Below, one piece after another: positions 8,570-19,100 of a stretch of DNA of 27,243 nucleotides. The translations under genes and the position numbers were made by a program. The DNA is from a virus. The notes under the pieces are model-generated. The model searched no databases and was not told the origin of the DNA. It saw only the letters and a program-made list of their open reading frames with translations. How positions within the stretch are numbered: the first letter of the stretch is position 1; each line of letters opens with the position of its first letter. The DNA is taken from positions 1 through 27,243 of the IMG/VR virus record IMGVR_UViG_3300017759_000054. The stretch is one strand, 5' to 3'.

Positions 8570-10123
8570 TTAGAACTGCAAAACAATTTTGATATCTTCT
8601 TTTTGGTTAGATGACCTTGTTATGGATGGTCTATTATCAACATAAACAATGTTTCCTGCATATTTTTTCACTTCTGCAGGTGCAATACCATCCGTAAAAG
8701 TAAGACCAAGATTATATGTCCTACTATTTATTGTGGTTTGGATACCACTAAAGTTTGAGTCAATTTGTAAATCAACACCTGTTGTTGGAGTGATTATCAA
8801 ACTACCACCTGTGGCAGGAGCAGAAGTAAACTCTGTTAAATCAAATCCATAAGTTGGTGTAGTTTGAGCAGTTCCAACTGTATTAAATCCAGCAACTGTT
8901 CTATCTTGCCAATACTTCAAAACACCCGTTGTTTGGTTATAACTAATTACTCTTCCTTGAGCAGTTGTCCCTGTAGATACAGTTTGAGTAAAATAAGAAT
9001 CGGCAGAAAAAGCAGCAGAACTATATCCTGCTCCTGCCAATCTCAAAGCACCAACGGCACTTGCTTTATCAGCAGATAGTAAAGTGTTTGAAGTAGTTTT
9101 TGGATTTTCTACAAGACCAACTCTTGCAATTTGATTTCCAGTAATAAAATCAGGGTTTTCATTATCATTTTCAATTCTAGAATAAAGAAGAACATTAGTT
9201 GCTCCCAATTCTCTATAGATATCCTTACCATGTCCTCCCTGAGGAGAAATAATTACATCAAAAGTAGGTCTTGTTGTTCCACTCGGAACGTTTCCTGCTG
9301 CTAAATCCACATTACCAAAGGTATATCCAGAACCTTGGTTGGTTATTGTTATTGAGTCAACTCTTTGATCATTGGTGGTAACAATAGTGCATTCTGCACC
9401 AGTTCCATCACCTTTTATTGGAACGTTAGCATATCGAGTAGCACCAGCAGGTCCAACACCTGCTCCCCTATCAGTAATGGTAGCCACTTTGATTGATCCA
9501 TCAACTGCATTATCCCTTACAAGTGCGTTTTCAGTGGTTGTTTCCCAATTTAAAGGAACTGGCATAAAAGCAGTTGCTTCAAATTTCACAATATCACTTG
9601 GTTTGATAGAATAAAGATATTTCCAAAGATAACCATCCCCACTTGTTCCTGCCGCTCTTGGTTCTAAATCAATATGTGTTGGTTCATCAAGAGATGGTGC
9701 TCCATTTGGTGTATCAGGAGTAGTACCATTTTGTATGCAGATATAAACTCTAAAATCACTATTAATTACAAAATATGATGCAGCATACAAATTAGTGGCA
9801 CCGCTTACAGCAGCAGTTTTTGTTCTACTATAATCGTGACGATACATGTCATAGGTTGTTCCTGAAGACCAGTTTATTTTTGAAACAACCTGTCTTACAT
9901 CAGATGAGTTTATCTTCTTTAGAGCAACCATTGAATCCCAATACTGATTCTCCTCATCAAAACTATCTTTTGGTGAAGGAGGATCTTGATCCCATGTTGA
10001 ACTGTAATCAGTTGCGTTCGTTAATCCAATGAAAGAATAATATGCATTGGTAGAGGTAGTTACACCTGCAACAAAATTCTTTGCATTTAATATTCTAATT
10101 TGATCAGTTATAATTGCAGCCAT
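8570..10123 (-). CDS. 8: Baseplate wedge protein gp8-like (517 aa)
   Basis: Seen: two patches recall T4 gp8. 'GDGYLWKYLYSIKPSD' (residues about 162-177) resembles the T4 GDGYVWEYLFEIPPD segment. The C-terminus 'GNIVYVDNRPSITRSSNQ' followed by 'KEDIKIVLQF' resembles T4 'GEMIYMENRPPI...EEINILFTF'. T4 sequences are from memory. Known: gp8 is a dimeric wedge component that binds gp7 in the T4 baseplate. The protein is about half again as long as T4 gp8 (about 334 residues). The extra mass is central and includes GxGY-type repeats (ITNQGSGYTFGNVDL at about 9300-9350; LRLAGAGYSSAAF) like those in the giant neighbour. The ATG at 10123 has no Shine-Dalgarno. A late-promoter box at 10143-10149 lies just upstream, so this gene probably starts a late transcript that includes the DUF4815 gene. 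Confidence 0.9.
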   Translation of the reverse strand: MAAIITDQIRILNAKNFVAGVTTSTNAYYSFIGLTNATDYSSTWDQDPPSPKDSFDEENQYWDSMVALKKINSSDVRQVVSKINWSSGTTYDMYRHDYSRTKTAAVSGATNLYAASYFVINSDFRVYICIQNGTTPDTPNGAPSLDEPTHIDLEPRAAGTSGDGYLWKYLYSIKPSDIVKFEATAFMPVPLNWETTTENALVRDNAVDGSIKVATITDRGAGVGPAGATRYANVPIKGDGTGAECTIVTTNDQRVDSITITNQGSGYTFGNVDLAAGNVPSGTTRPTFDVIISPQGGHGKDIYRELGATNVLLYSRIENDNENPDFITGNQIARVGLVENPKTTSNTLLSADKASAVGALRLAGAGYSSAAFSADSYFTQTVSTGTTAQGRVISYNQTTGVLKYWQDRTVAGFNTVGTAQTTPTYGFDLTEFTSAPATGGSLIITPTTGVDLQIDSNFSGIQTTINSRTYNLGLTFTDGIAPAEVKKYAGNIVYVDNRPSITRSSNQKEDIKIVLQF

Positions 10124-10142
10124 TACACACAGTTTTTTTCTT

Positions 10143-10149
10143 TATTTAT
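10143..10149 (-). promoter_or_regulatory. T4-like late promoter box before gp8 (AATAAATAA)
   Basis: In the 29-base gap between the gp7-like gene and gp8, the minus strand reads AATAAATAA, fitting the NATAAATA cyanophage late-promoter consensus. It lies 19 bases before the gp8 ATG. The implied untranslated leader is only about a dozen A-rich bases and holds no Shine-Dalgarno. Confidence 0.65.
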
Positions 10150-10153
10150 TAGT

Positions 10154-13100
10154 TCAAATATCATAATCTTTAAATCTTAGTGATTTGGACCTTTGAACGA
10201 ATGTAGAGGTAGATATACCACCAATACCACCAGTAGTAAACGCATTATAGGAAGTCACTTTAGACCTTGACTTAAGATCAATTCTTCCCCAACTAAATTC
10301 ACCGAATGAATTAGACGTTTGAATGCCCGAACCATATGGGAAGTTATTATTAACATTAACAAAGACTCTAGTAATGTGAGATGTACCAATTCCCACTCCC
10401 TCAGAGTTAACTCCCGTTGGTCGATATACAGTTTCAGCACTTTGAACAAAGTATATATTATCAATATTAGAAGTTCCAATCCCCACTGTATTACCAGAGG
10501 TATCGAGTGAAGTAATAGATGTTGAAGAAGATCCTACATTTGAATTAAATACCATGAAGTAATCGCCAGAACTTAGTGAACTTGCAGTCACTGCTGTTGC
10601 AACAATATCAGTATTATATCCAACATTTCTTAGGAAAGAATCAAGTGGAATGTGTAAATCAAAGATGAACTGAGTTGTTCCAATTCCTACAGAGGTAGTA
10701 CCAAATCCAACAATTACTCCATTGTCGCCATTATAAGAATTAACTTCATTTTCCTCTACCCCTCTTGTAGGAGGACTAAACAGAACAAGAGGTGGATTAG
10801 TTTGAGTATAACCAAGACCAGGATTAGTGATCGCAACACCTGTAATAGTGCCTGCCGCACCAATTGTAACTGTACCAAGAGCAGTTGTTGTAGTTCCTAT
10901 GCCAACTCCATTTGTGCTACCAAAACTTACTAATGCATCTGAGTATCCAACACCACCAGTGGAAATAGCAACAGAGGTAATTGTTCCTGCAGTTGAAACA
11001 ATCGCAGTTCCAGCAGCAGAAACTTTGTCATCTTGTGGAATAAATTTAACTTTATTTTGGAAAGTCAGATTTACCTTATCAGTAATTTCATTGCGAATAT
11101 TAAATAGAGGTCTAAGTGTATCAACGAAAATTTGAGTAGCACCAACTCCAACTGTTTTAATGATATGTGCCGTTGGGTTAACTACTGGTTCATAGAGTTC
11201 CCTATTTTTACCAACTTCTTTTTCGTTGATAATTTTGTCCTCAATTTGTCTACACCAAACAACAGGTCTAAGTAAAGCAGTATTTTGAACGTTACCAGGA
11301 CCACGATAAGGATTTGTTTCTGCAACATCAGTTCCAGATACAAAATTAACAGATCTTACTTCTTCATTCGTAAATATATCATTATTTTGAATTTGAAGTG
11401 TATCACCCTCTTTAACAGTTTCAATAATCTCTCTCAACACAACGTCTTGAGAACCGGTTCCTTTGTAGAAAATAATTTCAACAGTGTCACCGATCTTAGG
11501 AGCTTCTGTAAACTCAATTTGAGAACCACCTTCAAATATGTAACCTTTACCGGGAACCTGAAGAATATTATTTACAAAGACGATAATTACATCTTGAACA
11601 TTTACTTTGGATCCTTTACCTGCAACAATTGAAGTAACGACTCCATCAACTTCAATTGGGAAGTTAGTTCTACTTCCATTGATGAATTTTTCAATATTAT
11701 CAATGACCTGTAACTCACCAACTGACCATCCAGTAAATTCATCACTTACTATCTCTGCAATATCAATCTTAAATTCATTTAGTGTTTTACTTGTGTCAGT
11801 AGGAATGCCAATTGTGCCACCAATAGCAACAGTCAATGATTGGTTATTACCATAACCATATCCTGTATTTTTGATCGTAAAATCAATTACACTTGATCCT
11901 TGACCAACTACTATATCAATTTTAGCACCGGTTCCTACACCAGCAGAACTTGAACTATAAATTAATGGAATGTTGCTGTAACTTAGTGGATCATCAATAA
12001 TCACCAGAGGTGGATTAGTTGATGTATAACCAGTTCCTGGATTTGTAATTGCAATACTTACGATATTTCCACCACTTATCGTGGCGGTTCCAATATTAAA
12101 TTTATTAAATCCACTGAGAGAGGTAGTAGCAACTCCTACATTTACAGTGGTTTGAATTCCTGCCCTATATCCTGAACCACTATTTCCAATACTTATTGAT
12201 TGAATTGTTCCGGCAACAGAAACTGTGGCAGTTGCACCAGCAGCAACAAGAGGTTGATAACCAAATCCTTCAGTAGAAGAAACTGAAACAATTATTCCCC
12301 CAACAGGAACGTTAGAAGTTCTTACATCCGCTGTAGTTGAGACTGCAGATCCTACAAATGAAATTGAGGTAATTCCTGCATTTTCTGATAGTGTGTATTG
12401 TTCGAGTTGATCCGCAGGAGCAATTACACCTGTTATTCCACCAGGAGTTTGGAAGGTATCATTTACAAGAATGATAGCATTTTCAGTTGCAATTCCAGTA
12501 ACATTAGAACCATTAGATTTAAGAGTAAACTCTTTTTTAGATCCGTTAAATTCTTGAGATAAATCATCAAAAACATAATTTTCGTGATATGCATCATTTG
12601 AGTCATTCACAACACCGCTTCTAAGGAATATTCTTCCTTGGAAACTAGAACTGGTTGTTATGCCGGTCCAATCTCTTTCGTCTGGTGGATTAGTATCAGC
12701 ACCCAGTGGTTTATTACCAAATGGAGCATCTACAAAATTTAATACATTATTTACAATGTTATAATTACCGATGACTTTTGTTACTAAAGCTCCCGTAACT
12801 GCAGCACCAACACCTGTTCCTAACCATCCTCTTCTTACAATTAAGTTATTTGTTTGTCCAATACCAACACCATCAACTCTTATAATTTCATTGCCAATTT
12901 TAATTAAATCACTACCAGAAATTGAAGTAATTCCTGTCAACCTAAGACTATCATCAGTGGTTGTTAATTTAACAGCAAGTGTCGTAGTAACTGCAGTAGA
13001 AACGATGGGAGATTGAATTATATTGTCAATTGCAATTAACCCTTTGGCATTTTTATTTGTAGCAACAAATCTATGCGATGTTCCTATTCCTACACTTGTC

Positions 13101-16100
13101 AAGTTAATTGCTTCAGGAACTGGTTTTAATGCATTTTCAGCACTAGATGCAATTTTAATTTTATCATCAGTTACCTTGACTACAAACAAATCGCCTGGGA
13201 GTGAAGTTGTAGTTCCAATACCAACGAATGAAGTGCTAGAAATACCAATTGCCATGGTTGATCCAGCACCAGCGTGATTATATTCAATCTTTTCACCCGT
13301 GACAAAGAAGTGATTTGGAAGAGTAATAGTATTTGTGGTCAAGTCAATAATACTTGAATCATTTCCCTCAAATGATCTTTCAAAAATTGGAGTGGTTTCG
13401 TGTGTTAATTCAAACGCTCTCTTAATGTCTCTTTCGGTTCCTTCATATGTCGCAAATCCCGATTCAATAACAGCATTATTAAAATCAATTTCGTCTTTGC
13501 CATCATCTTGATGTCTCAACGCATTCATATAGACGTTCACGACAGTGTTAATACTAGCTGCTGGTGTGAATGTTAATTCAGTTGTTCCAGCAGCAGAAAC
13601 TCTTGTACCAAATGTTCCAAGACCTACAGAAGTTCCAACTTCTCCAAATTCAGTATCATAGGTTTCTGGAGTAGTCCCATCATCAGTAAAATCATCAACT
13701 GCAATAATTTCAGTCATCATATACTGATTATTTGATGTATCCGCAACTTGAGCAACAAAGTATGCTACATCGTAAGTATCTGGATAAGAAGCAACAGTAT
13801 GAATACCAGGAGTTCCTGAAGAGGAGATGCTGGTGGTTCTTGACTCAATTCTGGCATGTTTCATATTATGAGTCCCAATACCAGTAATACCAGCGGTTGC
13901 TAAACCAACTTGAATTGTATTAACTACACCAGTTGTTCCTATTCCAACACCAGAGTTGGGATGGAATATAACTTCAAGATTTGATCCATTGATTAAAGCA
14001 CTATAAGTTCCAAGACCAACATCAGCATCATCATTACTACCTGTCGTGGTTAATTGACCATATTCAAGCAACTCTACATCAGTTCCATTATGAACAATAT
14101 TTAAATTATTATATTCAAATTCAGTAGTGCTAATATCGGGCGTAATTTCAACTAATACCTTAACTGAATTATGAGTACTAGCAATACTAACAATAGTTGT
14201 TGCTCCAATTCCCGAACCAATTGTTACACTATCTGTTTCAATGATAGATGGTCCGATTGCAGTGATTCCAGTGCTCAATAAATTATCATCTAGATTATAT
14301 GAGATGGCAGCAATTTGATAATCATTAACCTTAAACTTGGTTGGGAAGAACTGCAGTTGTCCATCCGTTCCAGAAACAGTGAAGTCAAATGATCCTTGAT
14401 CATAAGTGCTTTCAACTCTTCCGTATTGATTGATGTAACCACGGGCACCATCATGAATAAGATCAACAATCATTAACTGCCTTTGGGCAGTAAATCTAGT
14501 GTCTCTAACATATGTGATATACTTCATTGCTCTTCTTGATGCAAGAGCAAAAGTATTAATTACACTGAAAGCAGTTGGTCTAGGATCACTATTAAATTGA
14601 GAACTCAAGTCATCAATTGAAAGAACTCTATTTCCAACAGATTCAAGGAAATCTTGAAGAATTCTACTAGTAAATCTAATTTCTGTAGATAATACTTTAT
14701 CTCCAACATTTAAGAAGTTTTCACTTACTACATCAAAATCATATACACAATTTAAATCTGCAAAACCAACTGCATCAATAACTTGATCAATCACAGTTTG
14801 ATCAGTAGAAATTCCAACACTTACGCTAGTAACTGACTCAAGTTGATAATCAGCAAACTTTTTATATCCGAGTGTGTGATTTGTAGATGAAACAACATCA
14901 TTCCAAGTTTCAAGAGGAACTCTTGAACTTAATGAATATGCAAATGTTTGATAGTAATCACTATCTTGAAGTCTCTGCATATTTGTATTCAAGAATCCAG
15001 AGTCGTCTTGATGACCCCTCAAAGTTTTAGATATAGCACCCATCTTGAGATAAGACTCATATGATCTAACAGATAATGCTATTCCTTCTGTTCTTGAAGC
15101 AGATCCTCTAATAACTTCATTTTCAACAAAAACTTGCTTTGACTCAATTCTTAATGTATTTGTTTTTTTGTCCCAGAAGTTAACTATACCCTCTGCAGAA
15201 TCACTCTTTACAATTTCACCATTAAAGAATTCATTTTGCCTAAGAATAGAAGTAAATGATGGGAAATATCTTTCTGGAATAATTCTTGCACCAACAGAGT
15301 TGGGAGCATCATATAGTCCTGGTGATAAAATTCCACTTGGAAGATTACCTGACATGCTGTAAGTTACAGATCCAATTCCTCCAATGTTTTCATCAACCTC
15401 TGTAATTTCAAATAATTTGTAGTCAAAACCCTCGGAATTGTAACCAAGTCCAGTTGATCCAATACCAATACTAATACCTTCAACAAGAACCTTATCTCCG
15501 ACTCTTAGTGGGAAAGTGTCTCCAGTGCTAAATCCAGTATTAAGACCAACAGTGACATTTTGAGTAACAGTATTGAATCCAACAGTTCCAATACCAATTC
15601 CATTACTATTTTGACTGGGGCGAATGATCGGATTTACATTACTAATTCCTCTAGCATTATTAAGTATCTTTACGTTTGTATCACCTAAACTATAAACAAG
15701 ATCAGCGTCTTTTATGTGTTTTTTAGTAACCGCATCTATGACAACTGGTTTTGGTGCGACAGTATAACCCCTACCCGCAGATACAATACCGACGGATGCA
15801 AGAGAGTTTAATGACTCTATAGTGACAACTTGAGGTATGTTTGTGCTTGGTTTTAGTGTTGGGTCTGATGGAAAATCAAATCCAATGTTAAGAATCTTAG
15901 TTGTTTTTATTTTCCCTATGGATTCACTCTCAACTGATATAATTGCTCCAGATCCTGTATCAGTTGTGCCGACTCCTACTATTGTTGAAATACCAGGAAC
16001 AGAATAATAATTTGTTCCACCATCAATAATTGAGAATGAATTAATAGCCCCATCAGTATGTGTGCAATCAGTTGTATAATTTAACTTGGAAGTTGTTCCA

Positions 16101-19100
16101 GCATATGATACTTTTTCTGGAATTTTCGCAACAAAATAGTTAAAGGAATTTGTGGCACCAACAGAGACAGCAAATCTTCCGTTGAAATTACTTTCACTTA
16201 CTTTAATTTGATTATATGAAGTAACAGTATTATCATCAATAATACTACTCTTTACCTCTGGAACATCATTCTCTTCAATAACATCTAAAGAGTAGTAAAG
16301 TTGCTCGGGAATATCTGAGTTGACTGCAAGAGAAACCTTCGCATTAGTATCAATTCCAACTCTACCACTTCTTGTAACTTCAAATGTTTTTTTCGTAAAA
16401 CTTGTATTCCAGATTGTATTGTGGTCTTCATCAAGATAGAAATTTAACTCAAATGCAGGATAACTCAATCCTTGATTTTTATAAGAAAGTGAAGAATCTG
16501 ATAAATCAAATTCAACTGTAGATTCTTTATATACATCAATTTTTGGATTGATTGGATTAATTGTTCCTGATGAAGTACTGGCAATTCCAACAGTTTGTGG
16601 TTTTTCTAATTTGGATTCATATTCTGTATTTGAAAGTTTGAATGAGTTTTTATCAATTTTTACTATGTAATAAATTGCGTTATTTGAAAGACCTATCGCA
16701 GGAATCGAAGCAGTATGAATAATTTTTTCGCCAGTTTCATAACCATGATTATTGATTGTAATTGTATTTGTTGATGTATTAACACCATCTGCAGCAAAAT
16801 CTTTTGGATTTACAACTACTCTTCTATTAAAATCATTATATTTAAGCGTCACAGTAGTGGAGATTGATGGACTTACATCAATATCAACCTCATGTCTACC
16901 TTGAATACCATGTGCTTGTTTGGTTTGTACAGTAACTTGATTTCTTTCTAATTTTGCCGTGATAACTGAAAAATTAGTTTTGAAACTATGATAAACACCT
17001 GTTCCAAATCCAGTAAAGAAAAGCGTGCTTGTATTTCTATGAGTTGATGCAATACCAACAAAAGAACCGTTAGTTCCCATTCCAACTTTAACAGTTGCAA
17101 TTCCAATTACATCATTTGAAATTTTAGCCACAAACAAGGTTTGATCATCTACAAGAGTCGATGCTGAACCAACATTATTTAAAACATCAATACCGCTTCC
17201 ATTTCCAGGAGAGTAAGTTAATTGATCTCCAGTCTTAAGTCCATGCTCTTTAATGTAAATTCCTTTAGTTGGAATATCAACTCTTGTGATTCCAGCACCA
17301 GGATTGGAAAATACAATTGTAGACCCAATACCAACTCCAACTGCTGTTCCGAGTCCTACGCTCTCAGATGGATTAAAATAATTTTGTTTATTTAATCTAG
17401 GAGCATATGTTGTATTAAATCCTGCAGATACTGTAAGTCTTCTTGGATCTTCGAGTAGAATACTTGTAATAGTGTGAGATGCACCTACTACACCATTGAT
17501 ACCCCTAAGAACTCTTATTCTTGAATTTAATATATCAACGTTTAATACTTTTACCTGCTCAGTTCCGACTTTTAGAATATCATTTTCTTTTATTTGTGGA
17601 TAATCTAAATTACCAGTAACTCTAATATATGTAACAATACCAGTTACTCCAACTGAACCAATTCCTGATGATAATGTGCCAACACCAACTATTGTTAATC
17701 TATTTGAAGAAATTCCTGCAGAATAAAATCCTGCAATTTTAGAGGATGTTGTTGATAATCCTGATATAACGATATTGTCAAATTTCTTAAAGTTATGAGG
17801 GTTATCTGCTGAAATAATATACTGATCCTTAGATCCTGGATAAATCTCAACATTATTAATTGTGCTCGTGGCAACACTCACACTTTCAACTTGTTTCCCT
17901 TTCAATGTTGCAACTTTAGCAATTGCACCAATCCCTTTTGTGTTGTTGTTGTTAAACTTAATTTTATCACCAACTTTATATCCATCTCCACCAGTTTCAA
18001 TACCAATTTTTTCAACTTTTCCTGGAGTTACTGCTAAAACTTCAACTTTTTGATTAAGATTATTAGGTGTTGTGACATATGGATATGAAACAGCACCATC
18101 TATCAAATTATAGGGTTCAGTATTTCTACAATAATCAAAATCATCAATTTTGTACACATCTTGATTTGATTCTGCATTTAAATTAAAAGGATCTAACTTA
18201 GAGTGAAATGAATCACCTACAAGATATGGGAAAGTTGGTAATTTATATCCAGAAAAAACTGAACCCTGACCTTGAGCAAGAGAATCATCAATAGTCGCAA
18301 AATATGCATATGTACCATTAGGAAATTCTGGGGTTACACAGAACCTTCCATTATTTTTGTCAAGTACAGATTCGTCAACTATCTTTTTGTAAGTGTAGTC
18401 TTCAACAAAGTATCCTCTTGGAAAAACAGTGACTGGAGGTCTCTGAGATTTGCTAAGTGAATCTTCGTTATAACCAGATTTCATCTGGGTAACAACTCCA
18501 CCATTTTTACCAGAAAATCCATAAGGTCCATAGATTGGATTTCCATCATATGCCCATCCAATAATTGGTGAGTGATTACTGGACTCTACCTCGATTCCAT
18601 TAACTTTAACGATATCATTTTTTTTGTATATAACATTGCCAACTTGGTCAGTAGGATTAAGACTTTCTCTAAGGGGTCTAGGAGCGTACAGGTGAGCATA
18701 TTGTAGTCCATAAGCATTATTTGTACCTCTTGCAATAAATCCATCGTCAGATGTTACTTTTGCGGTTTCAAAAAATCTATTAACTAAATTAATTCTCCAT
18801 TCTTGAATAAGAGGGAAGAATTGAGCTCCAGATCCTGTTGATACGACTGATACACTTGTTGTATTTTGTGTATAACCTGTACCACCAGAAATTACTTTGA
18901 TATAATCAATTGCTTTTGTTTCTGAAGATCCAGATCCAACAGTTTTTAATACCGGAGTGATCACAGCACCAAACCCTTGACCGTTCACTAAAACATCTGG
19001 AATCGAAAAATATCCAGTTCCTTTATTTTCAACAACAATCTCTTCTATTGAACCATTTTTGATTATAGGTCGCAATTGTGCGTCAGATCCTACACCAGAG

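Noticed and set aside
8725-8731. ATAAATA box inside the gp8 gene
   Set aside because: It is 162 bases before the next start codon and within coding sequence, unlike the three boxes at gaps; an AT-rich genome gives chance hits.
11285-11632. Plus-strand open frame of 115 codons
   Set aside because: Antisense to the gp7-like gene; the composition is typical of reversed AT-rich coding sequence and no start signal is visible.
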